Position numbers and translations under genes: made by a program
In this document: one piece after another, positions 25,377 to 33,594 of the stretch
Layout: each line of letters opens with the position of its first letter
Position numbering within the stretch: position 1 is the stretch's first letter
Notes under the pieces: generated by a model
Told to the model about the DNA's origin: nothing
What the model saw: only the letters and a program-made list of their open reading frames with translations
Database searches by the model: none
Source: Cyanobium sp.
GTDB lineage: Bacteria > Cyanobacteriota > Cyanobacteriia > PCC-6307 > Cyanobiaceae
Direction: 5' to 3'
NCBI GenBank assembly: GCA_014191755.1
Contig: BJHE01000014.1
Span: forward strand, 1 to 54,941
DNA length: 54,941 nt

Positions 25377-26032
25377 TGGCCCCCGCAACTTTCCCACCCC
25401 AGCGTCCCAGCCCGCCAGCCCTGCCAAGGGTCCTGTTGGCACTGCTGCCGCTGCTGCTGGGGGGGTGCAGTGGCACCCCCTTTGGTGAGGCCCTCTCGCG
25501 AAGTTTTCCCGGCCCCTCCGCAACTCCTGCCGCTACCGCCACCCCTTCCCCTGGCGACGTCCAGACCACCCGCCAGGGCGACACCCTATCCACCCCCGCC
25601 TCCCCTTCGGCAGCCTCAGACAGAGCCGCCGACGCCCAGTCAGGACCGTTGGCTGGCGCAGGAGCCGGACCGGTCGCCGCATCCGCTGGAGCCGGAGCTG
25701 CGGCCACATCCGCGGCCATTCCGAAGTCCGGCGGTTCCAACACGTCCGGCACCGGTCCCGCCGTGTCTACAGCCAGAGCTATCCCTGCAAGTGCCCCGCG
25801 TCCCGCCGCCAAGGCACCGGCCAATCCGGCGCCCTACCGGGTCACGATCCGCTTGCCCCAGGCTGATCCCTCCGCGCCGGCCGAGGTGGTCACCGAGGCC
25901 CTGCGGGCCGCCGGGGTGCCCTTTGAGGTGGAGACGATCGAAAGGATGGGCGCTGGAACCACCGCAGCCCCAGCGGTGGCGCCGGTGGTTCCTGCCGTTC
26001 CTCAGGTGCGTCCGGCTCCGTCCCCCCGCTGA
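25376..26032 (+). CDS. Low-complexity lipoprotein of unknown function
   Basis: A 218-residue protein with an N-terminal hydrophobic segment VLLALLPLLLGGCSG, whose LGGC lipobox predicts lipid attachment at Cys31. Residues 40-150 are Ala/Ser/Thr/Pro/Gly-rich and probably disordered. A short folded segment follows (YRVTIRLPQADPSAPAEVVTEALRAAGVPFEVETIERMG), then another Pro/Ala tail. I do not recognise the family. Start and topA stop share one base, so translation is probably coupled. Confidence 0.7.
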   Translation: MAPATFPPQRPSPPALPRVLLALLPLLLGGCSGTPFGEALSRSFPGPSATPAATATPSPGDVQTTRQGDTLSTPASPSAASDRAADAQSGPLAGAGAGPVAASAGAGAAATSAAIPKSGGSNTSGTGPAVSTARAIPASAPRPAAKAPANPAPYRVTIRLPQADPSAPAEVVTEALRAAGVPFEVETIERMGAGTTAAPAVAPVVPAVPQVRPAPSPR

Positions 26033-26047
26033 GGCCCCTGTCAATCG

Positions 26048-26704
26048 ATGTCCCTCCCCCCCCAGCGGCAGCTCAGCCACCGTCAGGCTCGTCAGCTGAT
26101 GGACACCGCCTATCTGGCCGCCGCTACCGCCCTGCTGTGGGTGGCGCTCTACTACCTGCCGGTGGGGAGCCCCCTGTTCCGTCTGGCCCTGCCCCTGCCC
26201 CTGGCCCTGTTGCAGCTACGCCACGGCTGGCGTTGTGCCCTCGAGGGGGTGGCGGTGCTGGGCCTGCTGGTGGTGGCCCTGATGGGGCCGATCCGCGGCC
26301 CGCTGGTGCTCTTTCCCTATGGCTTTCTCGCCCTGTGGCTGGGTTGGAGCTGGCGGCGGCGGCTGAGCTGGTGGATCAGCCTGGCGGTGGCCGGGCTGAT
26401 CGGCAGCCTGGGCTTCTTGGTGCGGCTGGCCGTGCTCTCGGTGCTGGTGGGGGAGAACCTCTGGGTGCTGATCACCACCGCCGCCGCCGGCCTGCTGGAG
26501 CGTCTGCTGGGCCAGGTGGGGATTGGCGCCGGCATCGACCTCGCCCAGGTCCAGGCCACCGCCCTGGCGCTGGTGCTGATTCAGAACCTCCTGATGGCCC
26601 TTTGCCTGCATGCGGTGGCCTACTGGATCTTCCCCCGGCTCCAGTCTCCGATCAGCGAACCGCCGGAGGCTCTGAAGGCCTTGGTGGCCCTCGATCCCCT
26701 GTGA
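26048..26704 (+). CDS. DUF2232-family integral membrane protein
   Basis: A 218-residue protein with about six hydrophobic helices (LAAATALLWVALYYLPVG, ALEGVAVLGLLVVALMGPIRG, LWLGWSWRRR, WISLAVAGLIGSLGFLVRLAVLSVLVG and ATALALVLIQNLLMALCLHAVAYWIFPRL). Pattern and length fit the DUF2232/YybS group, whose function is unknown. It is embedded in the topA-cobT operon: 15 bp after the lipoprotein, and its TGA overlaps the GTG of cobT. Confidence 0.75.
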   Translation: MSLPPQRQLSHRQARQLMDTAYLAAATALLWVALYYLPVGSPLFRLALPLPLALLQLRHGWRCALEGVAVLGLLVVALMGPIRGPLVLFPYGFLALWLGWSWRRRLSWWISLAVAGLIGSLGFLVRLAVLSVLVGENLWVLITTAAAGLLERLLGQVGIGAGIDLAQVQATALALVLIQNLLMALCLHAVAYWIFPRLQSPISEPPEALKALVALDPL

Positions 26705-27948
26705 GTGCGCTGCCCCTGTTGCTGCTCGGAGCGCCGGAGAAGGCCGAATCCTGGTGCCGTTCCTGGCGGGCGAGCCTTCCCGCCTGCCGGGTGCTGGTGC
26801 TGCTGGCTGCCACCGACACGGCGGCGGTACCTGGCATCTCTGCCGCTGGAACCAGTCCCGAATCCCGGCGCGTCACGGCCGCCGCCGATGCTGAGCTGCT
26901 GGTTCTGGGGCCCACGGCGTCCCTGCCCCACGCCCTGCCTCCACTGCCAGCTGGGGTTTCACCGGCCCTGATATCCCAGGTGGTTCTCCAGGGTCTTGGT
27001 CTCCATCCCATTGTCGTTGACCTGGGCTGCCCGGTGGCGCCCGCGGTATCCCACCTGCGCCTTCCGCCCCCGGCCGGTGCCGGTCCGGCCCGATGCCTGA
27101 GCACCGGATTCGCCATGGACCGCACCCGGGTGGAGGCCCTGCTGGAGCAAGGCCGGCGCTGGGGGCGTGCCGCCGCGCGCTCTGCCCCGTCCGCTGGGCC
27201 CCTGCCCCTGGTCCTGGCCGAATGCGTTCCTGGTGGCACCACCACGGCCCAGGCGGTGCTCACGGGCCTCGGCATCGAGTCGGGTGGCATCGTGAGCGGC
27301 AGCCTCCACCGCCCGGCCCATGCCCTCAAGGCGGATCTGGTGGCGCGGGGCCTGGCGGCTGCTGCTGCCCGCACCCTGGTCCCTGCTGCGGCGAGGCGGC
27401 TGCCGCCCGACCCGGTGGCGGTGCTGGCCGCCCTGGGTGATCCGATGCAGGCCCTGGCGGCTGGCCTGCTGCTCGCTGCTGCCGAAACGGGCCAGTCCGT
27501 GCTTTTGGCTGGCGGCAGTCAGATGGCGGCGGTACTCGCCCTGGCTCTGGCCCTGCTCACCCCGGAGCTTCGACCCCGGCTGGCGGCGCTGGCGGCCATC
27601 GGCACCACGGCCTGGGTTGCATTCGAGTCGGACAGCGATCTCACCTTGCTGCTGCGTCGGATCGGCCGTCACTGGGGGATCGATCATCCCCTCGCCTTCG
27701 CCGCTTCCCTCCGCTTCCGGGGGGCTCTCCACCCCGCCCTGCTGGACTACGAACGGGGCTACGTGAAGGAGGGGGTGGGGGCAGGGGGCCTGGCGATTCT
27801 CTGGGAGCTGGCCGGTCGCTCTCCTGAGCACCTTGCCCGGGCCTGTGATGCGGCCTGCCATGAGCTGATCGGTCCGCCCTGGGCACCGCCTGCCTGCCAC
27901 CTGGTGGCTCCTGGGAGCGGCGACCCCCTACGGTCCGGCGATGGCTGA
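26701..27948 (+). CDS. cobT: CobT-family nicotinate-nucleotide phosphoribosyltransferase
   Basis: A 415-residue member of the cyanobacterial/archaeal CobT family (nicotinate mononucleotide-dependent phosphoribosyltransferase), which activates the lower-ligand base of cobamides. Recognisable stretches are LVLAECVPGGTTTAQAVLTGLG, GDPMQALAAGLLLAA, VLLAGGSQMAAVLALALAL and YVKEGVGAGGL. The GTG at 26701 overlaps the stop of DUF2232; the frame is open much further upstream, but that part is a shadow of DUF2232. Picocyanobacteria make pseudocobalamin, so the true base substrate may not be dimethylbenzimidazole. No other cobalamin genes are in the window. Confidence 0.9.
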   Translation: MSALPLLLLGAPEKAESWCRSWRASLPACRVLVLLAATDTAAVPGISAAGTSPESRRVTAAADAELLVLGPTASLPHALPPLPAGVSPALISQVVLQGLGLHPIVVDLGCPVAPAVSHLRLPPPAGAGPARCLSTGFAMDRTRVEALLEQGRRWGRAAARSAPSAGPLPLVLAECVPGGTTTAQAVLTGLGIESGGIVSGSLHRPAHALKADLVARGLAAAAARTLVPAAARRLPPDPVAVLAALGDPMQALAAGLLLAAAETGQSVLLAGGSQMAAVLALALALLTPELRPRLAALAAIGTTAWVAFESDSDLTLLLRRIGRHWGIDHPLAFAASLRFRGALHPALLDYERGYVKEGVGAGGLAILWELAGRSPEHLARACDAACHELIGPPWAPPACHLVAPGSGDPLRSGDG

Positions 27949-28960
27949 TCGTCTCTGGTCGCGCCGTCAGGTGCTCCGCTCAGGCGCCGGTGGCTCCCTC
28001 GCCCTGGCCACCTTGGGACTCACGGGGTGTGCGGCCGCCACCCCGCCCCGGCTGCTGGCCAGCCGGGGAGACCTGCCAGCCGCCTGGATCGCCCGTCTGC
28101 CCCGCACCTGGCAGTCCCAGTTGCTGGAGGGGCCCGATCAGGTGCGTACCGCCGTGCTGGCCTCAGGCCCGCGCCGGCCGGCTCTGGCGCAGCTCAGCGA
28201 CGGCTGGGCGGCGACCCTGCCCCGTGCCGAGCTCCAGCCGATCGGCACGCCGGCCCTTCTGGCCCGGCTCGACCCTGCAGCTGCCCAGGTAGCCCGCCTC
28301 TTCGCTGCCGATCCGGCGCCGCAGCTGGCCTTCCCCTGGGCCCTCAACCCCTGGGTGCTGCTGCTGCGCAACCGACTTGATCTAGTCCGGCGCCGTGCCG
28401 AGGGCTGGGAGTTGCTGCTCGATCCCAGCCTGGCCGGGGCGGTGGTGCTTCCCTCCTCGCCGCGGGTGGTTCTCGATCTTGTGGATGGCGATGTTGAGCG
28501 TCTGCGGCGCCTTCGTCGCCAGGCCGTCGCCTTCGACGATCGCGATGGGCTGAGTCTTCTGCTGAATGGCCAGGCGGAGGCCGCCGTGGTTCCCCGTCAG
28601 CGGGTCGTGTCGCTCCTGCGACGCGATCCCCGCCTCGCTGTGGTGCTGCCCGAGCAGGGGGGCCCCCTAGGTTGGAACGTACTGCTCAGTCCGGCGGGGG
28701 CGCCGGACGCGCCGATCGAGTGGCTGGCGGAAGCGTTGCAGCCCCCCCTGTTGCCCCGGCTCCTTGCTGCCGGATGGGTTCCCCCCCTCCCAGCCGACGA
28801 ACTGGAGAGGGCCTTGGCGCCATTCCCTCCTGAGCTGCGGCAGCTCCTCCATCCCCCCATTGCTGTGAGGGCCCGTTGGCGCAGCCTGCCGCCGCTGCCG
28901 CCCGCGGAGCGACTTCGTTTCCAGGCCCTCTGGGATGGGGCTGCCCCCGATCGATCCTGA
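27941..28960 (+). CDS. Tat/lipobox-type periplasmic solute-binding protein (polyamine/iron-like)
   Basis: A 339-residue extracytoplasmic binding protein. The N-terminus WSRRQVLRSGAGGSLALATLGLTGCAA has a twin-arginine-like pair and a lipobox with Cys at about residue 27. The body has the two-lobe pattern of spermidine/putrescine or iron(III) binding proteins (FPWALNPWVLLLRNRLDLV, then GWELLLDPSLAGAVVLPSSPRVVLDLV and GQAEAAVVPRQRVVSLL). It overlaps cobT by 8 bp and closes the topA operon. No permease or ATPase of the matching type is adjacent, so either the transporter is elsewhere or the protein has another role. Ligand unknown. Confidence 0.7.
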   Translation: MADRLWSRRQVLRSGAGGSLALATLGLTGCAAATPPRLLASRGDLPAAWIARLPRTWQSQLLEGPDQVRTAVLASGPRRPALAQLSDGWAATLPRAELQPIGTPALLARLDPAAAQVARLFAADPAPQLAFPWALNPWVLLLRNRLDLVRRRAEGWELLLDPSLAGAVVLPSSPRVVLDLVDGDVERLRRLRRQAVAFDDRDGLSLLLNGQAEAAVVPRQRVVSLLRRDPRLAVVLPEQGGPLGWNVLLSPAGAPDAPIEWLAEALQPPLLPRLLAAGWVPPLPADELERALAPFPPELRQLLHPPIAVRARWRSLPPLPPAERLRFQALWDGAAPDRS

Positions 28961-29016
28961 CCTCCGCATCACTCTTTGGTGGGCTCCGGTTCTTCAGCGC
29001 GGCGAGCGGTGGCAGA

Positions 29017-30234
29017 TCATCCCCACAGGCGCCGCCGTGGCGGTGCCGCCAGCCGGTGATGGGTGTCGGCCAGCAGCTCGGGGATGGCCAGGTCGTGGGG
29101 GCAGCGGGGCAGGCAGGCGCCACAGCGGAGGCAAGCCGAGGCATCCACCGCCTCCCACCAATGGCCAGCCCGGCCGATCAGGTTGTAGCGCTCTCCCGCA
29201 AAGGCCTCCATGCCGTGGCCCACCGCCAGGTTGCGTAGCCGCAGCAGGGCGGGGATCGGAACTTCCGAGGGGCAGGGCAAGCAGGCTCGGCACTGGCCGC
29301 AGCGCTCAATCCCGAGCCTCTGGGCACCGGCGGCGCTCAGCTGCGCCATCGCCTCCTGTTCTGACGGCGTGAGGGGCCCTGAGGAGTTCGCCAACCGTCC
29401 TGCCCAGGCCAGGTCCTCCGGCCGTGACGCCCCGAGCGTGAGGGTGCTGATCCCCGCGGCGAGCAGATATCGATACCCCAGCTCAAGGGGCGCAAAGGGA
29501 GCGCAATCCTCCACGAGCTGGGGTGATGGGTCATAGAGGCGGCCACCCTTATCGGCCGGCGAGATGGCCATCACCCCCATTCCCTCGGCCAGGGCCCAGC
29601 GGGCCAGGGGAAGCCGTTCGGGATCGAACAGGTGCAGATGCAGGCTGCAGAAGCTGAATCGACCACTGGCCAGGGCTGTTTCGATCAGGTCGTAGCCGCC
29701 ATGGCTGGAGAAGCCCACCTGGCCCACCAGACCTTCGGCCACGGCGGCTTTGAGCAGCTCGGCACCGGCCCCCCGCAGGGCCCAGACCAGGTGGGCCTCG
29801 GTGTTGAGGCCGTGGACCGCCAGGTTGTCGAGCCGCGGCAGGCGAAGGCGTCGCAGGCTGGCCCGCAGCTGCTCCAGTCCCTCGGCCAGCCCCACCCCTT
29901 CGCCGGAACCTGGCAGCAGCTTGCTAGTGAGCACCAGCTCGGAGCGACCGATCGGATCGCGCTCCGCCAGGCCAGCGAGAACTTCGCCGAGGAAGGCTTC
30001 TGCCGGGCCGTAGGCCGGAGCCGTCTCGAGGTGGTTGATGCCGGCCTCCAGGGCCGCATCCACCACCCTCTCCAGAACCCGGCTGCTCTCCAGGGCTCGC
30101 ATCGTGCCCAGGGTGAACAAGGAGACTGACCTTCCCCCGCCGAAGGGACGCCGGACCAACCGGCGTTCAAGCCTCTCTCGGGCTGGCCCGGCCGCGGAGT
30201 GGGGGTCCCCTTCGGGCCGATCTCCGCTGGCCAT
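29017..30234 (-). CDS. Aldo/keto reductase with C-terminal iron-sulfur domain
   Basis: A 405-residue protein. The N-terminal 290 residues are an aldo/keto reductase TIM barrel (FTLGTMRALESS, GINHLETAPAYGPAEAFLGEVL, LVLTSKLLPG, LDNLAVHGLN, VGFSSHGGYDLIE, GVMAISPADKGGRLYD). The C-terminus carries two cysteine clusters, ERCGQCRACLPCPSEVPIP and CLRCGACLPRCPHDLAIP, typical of 4Fe-4S ferredoxin-like modules in this AKR subgroup. The substrate is unknown. The frame is open far upstream through the next gene; the ATG at 30234 (MASGDRPEG) is chosen, while an ATG at 30357 overlapping the nuclease gene by 26 bp is also possible. Confidence 0.88.
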   Translation of the reverse strand: MASGDRPEGDPHSAAGPARERLERRLVRRPFGGGRSVSLFTLGTMRALESSRVLERVVDAALEAGINHLETAPAYGPAEAFLGEVLAGLAERDPIGRSELVLTSKLLPGSGEGVGLAEGLEQLRASLRRLRLPRLDNLAVHGLNTEAHLVWALRGAGAELLKAAVAEGLVGQVGFSSHGGYDLIETALASGRFSFCSLHLHLFDPERLPLARWALAEGMGVMAISPADKGGRLYDPSPQLVEDCAPFAPLELGYRYLLAAGISTLTLGASRPEDLAWAGRLANSSGPLTPSEQEAMAQLSAAGAQRLGIERCGQCRACLPCPSEVPIPALLRLRNLAVGHGMEAFAGERYNLIGRAGHWWEAVDASACLRCGACLPRCPHDLAIPELLADTHHRLAAPPRRRLWG

Positions 30235-30331
30235 GGCCCCGGCGTCACGCCCCGCCGTCTGGCTTTCTGCGGTGCTGGATTCCGGGGATGGGGAACCGTT
30301 GCGGGCCGTTGCCGGTCTGCCCATGCCGGCC

Positions 30332-30922
30332 TCAGGGCCCTGACGTGGCAGGGTCATCGGCTCCGGGATCGTCGGTCCCCCCGGGCGGCTGCTCACCGCT
30401 CTCCTTCTCGGCTGGTCCGGCTTCCTCAAGGCCCCGCCGTAGATGGCGGACCAAATCCGCCGGGCTGGTGCGGTCCAGGAAGCGCCGGAAATCCTCTTGG
30501 TCCTCGGCGTCGGCTTCGGCATCCACCGGGATGGAGGCATCGGCCACCACTTCCTCCAGCATCCAGATGCCGCTTCCCGTCCGCAGCGCCAGTGCGATGG
30601 CGTCGCTTGGCCGGGCATCCAGCTCGATCGCCTCCTCCTCGCCCCGGCGGAGTTTCAGCACAGCCCGAAAGGTGCTGTCCTCGATCGCATGGATCACAAC
30701 CCGCTCCAGCTGCAGCCCGCCGGCCTCAAGCAGCTTCGCCATCAGGTCGTGGCTGAGGGGGCGGGGAGGGCGGTCGCCGTTCAGGCCCGCAAGGATGTTG
30801 TGGGCCTGGGCCTGGTCGATCCAGATCGGCACCTGGCGACGGCCAGAAGGATCCCTCAAAAGCACGAGCGGGCTGCGGCTGGCCGCGTCAAGGCCGATTC
30901 CCGCTACCCGCATTTCCACCAT
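30332..30922 (-). CDS. Bifunctional nuclease (BFN/DUF151) domain protein
   Basis: A 196-residue protein. The core (about 1-140) matches the BFN/DUF151 family: MRVAGIGLDAASRSPLVLLRDPSGRRQVPIWI, then HDLMAKLLEAGGLQLERVVIHAIEDSTFRAVL and IELDARPSDAIALALRTG. A related plant protein has been reported to have RNase and DNase activity, but bacterial members are mostly uncharacterised. The C-terminal 50 residues are acidic and Pro/Gly-rich. It lies upstream of the AKR gene on the same strand and divergent from riboflavin synthase. Confidence 0.88.
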   Translation of the reverse strand: MVEMRVAGIGLDAASRSPLVLLRDPSGRRQVPIWIDQAQAHNILAGLNGDRPPRPLSHDLMAKLLEAGGLQLERVVIHAIEDSTFRAVLKLRRGEEEAIELDARPSDAIALALRTGSGIWMLEEVVADASIPVDAEADAEDQEDFRRFLDRTSPADLVRHLRRGLEEAGPAEKESGEQPPGGTDDPGADDPATSGP

Positions 30923-30991
30923 GGCCCTATGCCCCCGGCGTTAGCCGTCGCGCCTGAAGCGATTATGGCCACAGTGGCAGGGTAGGCAGGC

Positions 30992-31681
30992 ATGTTCACC
31001 GGACTGGTGCGGGCCGTGGGCAGGCTGGAGAGATGTCCAGCGGGGGTGCGGCTGCGCCTCGAGCCTTGGGCGCTTGATGCCACCGCGGGGAGCCTGGGGC
31101 CCCTCTCCCTGGGTGACAGCGTCGCAGTGGATGGCGTCTGCCTCACTGTGGCGGACTGTCTCCCCGATGGATTCCGGGCCGACGTCAGCGAGGAAACCCT
31201 GGTTCGCACCACCCTGGCCGCCAGGGCTGCATCCGGGGCGGCCGTGAACCTGGAGCCGGCCCTGCGGCTCAGCGACCGGCTCGGCGGCCACCTGGTGAGT
31301 GGCCATGTCGATGGGCTGGGCACCGTGATGGCAATCCAGCGGGAGCCGGCCTCCTGGCGTTTGGTGCTGCGCTGGAACGACCCCGCCTATGGCCGCTATG
31401 TCTGTGAGAAGGCCAGCGTCGCCGTCGATGGCATCAGCCTCACCGTGGCCGGCTGTGACAGTGAGGGCCAGTTCTGGGTGGCCGTGATTCCCCACACCTG
31501 GTCGGCCACCACCCTGGCCCACCGCCGGGTGGGCGATGCGGTGAACCTTGAGGCGGATCTGCTCGCTAAATACACCGAACGCTTGCTCCAGGGTGGCGGT
31601 CAGCCTCAGGGCCTGGCTCTTCCGGCCCCTTCCGGAGGGGCTCTCAACAGTGACTGGCTGGCACAGCATGGCTGGGAGTGA
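30992..31681 (+). CDS. ribE: Riboflavin synthase, alpha subunit
   Basis: A 229-residue enzyme with the internal duplication of the family. Barrel 1 begins MFTGLVRAVGRLE with SLGDSVAVDGVCLTVAD, and barrel 2 holds KASVAVDGISLTVAG. Between them is the SGHVDGLGTV segment. It converts two 6,7-dimethyl-8-ribityllumazines to riboflavin. The start ATG at 30992 is fixed by the MFTG N-terminus, which forms part of the active site. Confidence 0.97.
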   Translation: MFTGLVRAVGRLERCPAGVRLRLEPWALDATAGSLGPLSLGDSVAVDGVCLTVADCLPDGFRADVSEETLVRTTLAARAASGAAVNLEPALRLSDRLGGHLVSGHVDGLGTVMAIQREPASWRLVLRWNDPAYGRYVCEKASVAVDGISLTVAGCDSEGQFWVAVIPHTWSATTLAHRRVGDAVNLEADLLAKYTERLLQGGGQPQGLALPAPSGGALNSDWLAQHGWE

Positions 31682-31759
31682 GCCTGCCGCTCCCCGAACG
31701 TGGCCTTCCGCCGACCTTCTGATTACGTCCCGGTAACGCGTCGGACCCGCCGTAACCAG

Positions 31760-32294
31760 ATGCCTGAACTCAGAGATCTGGTATCAGGATCCCCGTCTGG
31801 GTGCCTCCTTGCCCGTGACAGCAGCGCCCTGCGCACCTTCACCTTCGCCGAGGGGGTGGTGATGCTGGTGCTGGGTGTTCTGGCGCTCATCTTCCCCGTG
31901 CTCGCCTCCGGACCGCCCGTCTGAGCACCGCCATCAGCTTCTGGCGCTTCACTGTGTCCACCTTGTTCCTGGTGGCCGGCCTCTGGATGGTGCGGCAGCT
32001 GGCCTCGGGAACGGAGCGGGCCGCCTTTCAGGTGGCCTCCCTGGCACTCGCTATCGGCGTGGTCTTTCTGATCGAGGGGGCTGGGGCCTCACCAATGGAG
32101 TGGTGACCTTGGTGCTGGGCCTGATGATCCTCACGATGAAGTCCATGAGCCTGCTCTGGGTGCTGGGCACCTTGGTGGGGATCAGCTTTCTGTTCAGCGG
32201 CCTCGACCTGCTCACCTTCAGCGCCAACTTCCACCGCATCAGTAACGACAGATCGGCCTCCTCAGGTTCTCAGGATCGAGCCGACCCTGCCTGA
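31760..32294 (+). pseudogene. HdeD-family (DUF308) membrane protein with two frameshifts
   Basis: Three successive frames build one polytopic protein. Frame 1 from the ATG at 31760 gives FTFAEGVVMLVLGVLALIFPVLASGPPV and stops at 31922-31924. The second frame, from about 31912, gives LSTAISFWRFTVSTLFLVAGLWMV and ALAIGVVFLIEG to about 32076, then stops at 32102-32104. The third gives WGLTNGVVTLVLGLMILTMKS and ISFLFSGLDLLTFSANFHRI, ending at 32294. Both breaks can be repaired by adding one base, a C near 31911-31917 and a G in the run at 32076-32080. The repeated two-helix units fit HdeD/DUF308 proteins. It follows ribE by 78 bp. Confidence 0.75.
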
Positions 32295-32381
32295 ACGGAA
32301 ATAAACACCTGAACGAACAGAAACAAGCGGTGGGCCGGGTGCTTCAGCCCCGCTCCCGTCTCTCTGGCTTTTGTGGGTTCT

Positions 32382-32813
32382 TCAGCCGATGCTCTGCTCG
32401 TTGCCGGTGGTGCCCATAGGCAGCAGCCAGATGGAACCTGTCTCCTTGTGGAGTTCGATCCGAAATTCCTGGCCAGGTTCCAATCCCATTCGGCGGGTAT
32501 AGGCCTGACCGATCAAAAGGTTGCCGTTGCCGTGCACCCGGGTGCGGAACACCGCCTGTCGCCCCTTGGTCGTCGCAACTCCCCCTTGGAGAGCAGAAGG
32601 GAGCACGTAGCCCTTAGCGGCCACAAGGGCCCGGTAGAAGCTCTTCTTGAGGATCCGGCCACTCGGACCCACATAGCCGCAGGCCCTCGCGATCTGGTCT
32701 TCGGGGCGGTTGCTCAGGGAGCGGGCCCGATCCAGTAGCGCCTTGCCTTCAAGGGGCGCTTCCCCGTGACCATGTCCACCCTCGGAGCCAGTCGAAAACC
32801 TGTTGGCAGCCAT
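32382..32813 (-). CDS. Cyanobacterial AbrB-like transcriptional regulator (cyAbrB)
   Basis: A 143-residue protein of the cyAbrB family. ALLDRARSLSNRPEDQIARACGYVGPSGRILKKSFYRALVAAKG is the conserved N-terminal segment, and the C-terminal swapped-hairpin DNA-binding part is FRTRVHGNGNLLIGQAYTRRMGLEPGQEFRIELHK. In other cyanobacteria these proteins act as global regulators of carbon and nitrogen genes. It lies downstream of ctaE on the same strand with 105 bp between, so it could be read from the cox promoter or from its own. Confidence 0.9.
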   Translation of the reverse strand: MAANRFSTGSEGGHGHGEAPLEGKALLDRARSLSNRPEDQIARACGYVGPSGRILKKSFYRALVAAKGYVLPSALQGGVATTKGRQAVFRTRVHGNGNLLIGQAYTRRMGLEPGQEFRIELHKETGSIWLLPMGTTGNEQSIG

Positions 32814-32857
32814 CGAATTGAGCTAGGGGAAATGAGATCGGCTTGAAGGAGCCTCGT

Positions 32858-32888
32858 CCTGATATCGATTGTGACCAATCCAATCAGG
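32858..32888. promoter_or_regulatory. Nested inverted repeats between ctaE and cyAbrB
   Basis: An outer repeat CCTGAT (32858-32863) / ATCAGG (32883-32888) encloses an inner one GATTG (32867-32871) / CAATC (32876-32880) with loop TGAC. It sits 45 bp upstream of the cyAbrB start and 30 bp after the ctaE stop. There is no T-run on either side, so it may be an operator, possibly autoregulatory, or a weak terminator of the cox transcript. Confidence 0.4.
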
Positions 32889-32918
32889 TTTCGGCAAGTG
32901 CTTCAACTGAAAAAGCCA

Positions 32919-33554
32919 TCAGAGCAGATACAGGATTCCGTAGAGAACCAGCCAGATGCCATCGACAAAGTGCCAGTAGAGCTCAGCAGCCTCAAGCCCG
33001 AAGGGGGTGGAGGCTTTGATCCGGCCCGCCGTGCGTGTCTGCCACCAGACGATCAGGATGCAGATCACGCCCAGGGTCACGTGGAGCCCGTGGAAACCGG
33101 TGAGGGCGTAGAAGGTGCTGGCGAAGAGGTTGTCGGTGAGGCCAAAGGGGAGGTGGAAATACTCCACCATCTGACCGGCTAGGAAGGCTAGGCCGAGAGC
33201 TGCAGTGATCGCCAGCCAGCTGCGACAAGCCTGGCCCTCTCCCCGCAGCAAACCCCGACCCGCCCGGTGGAACGTGAAACTGCTCAACACCAGTAGGAGG
33301 GTATTGATGCTCGGCAGGAGCAGTTCCAGTTCGTAGTTGGAGTTTTCCGGCAGCGGGTTCACTGCCCGGAAGGTGAGGTAGGCGGCGAAGAAGCCCGCGA
33401 AGGTCATGCCGTCGGCCACCAGAAAGGTGGCCAACCCGAAGAGGCGAACATCAGGGTGTTCGCCATGCTCACCATGCCCATCGCTCTGGCCAGCAATGTC
33501 GACATCGCTTGAGATCTGGGCGAGGTCACCGGTTCCTGAGGTGAGGCTGGTCAT
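32919..33554 (-). CDS. ctaE: Cytochrome c oxidase subunit III
   Basis: A 211-residue membrane protein with five hydrophobic helices, the short form of subunit III usual in cyanobacteria. Motifs: LFGLATFLVADGMTFAGFFAAYLTFR, WLAITAALGLAFLAGQMVEY, LTGFHGLHVTLGVICILIVWW and ELYWHFVDGIWLVLYGILYLL. The FHGLHV and WHFVD stretches are the family signature. The N-terminal 35 residues are hydrophilic with a His-rich DGHGEHGEH. It lies 40 bp after ctaD, the last gene of ctaCDE. Confidence 0.95.
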   Translation of the reverse strand: MTSLTSGTGDLAQISSDVDIAGQSDGHGEHGEHPDVRLFGLATFLVADGMTFAGFFAAYLTFRAVNPLPENSNYELELLLPSINTLLLVLSSFTFHRAGRGLLRGEGQACRSWLAITAALGLAFLAGQMVEYFHLPFGLTDNLFASTFYALTGFHGLHVTLGVICILIVWWQTRTAGRIKASTPFGLEAAELYWHFVDGIWLVLYGILYLL

Positions 33555-33594
33555 GGCGAGTCGTGCACGGTTCGGAGCAGGGAAGCAGGATGAA

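Noticed and set aside
26137..26700. Upstream extension of the cobT frame
   Set aside because: It overlaps DUF2232 and is low-complexity Gly/Ala/Pro; the GTG at 26701 coupled to the DUF2232 stop is the natural start.
26959..27900. Minus-strand frame of 313 residues opposite cobT
   Set aside because: Shadow frame with Gln/Arg/Gly-rich composition and no recognisable domain.
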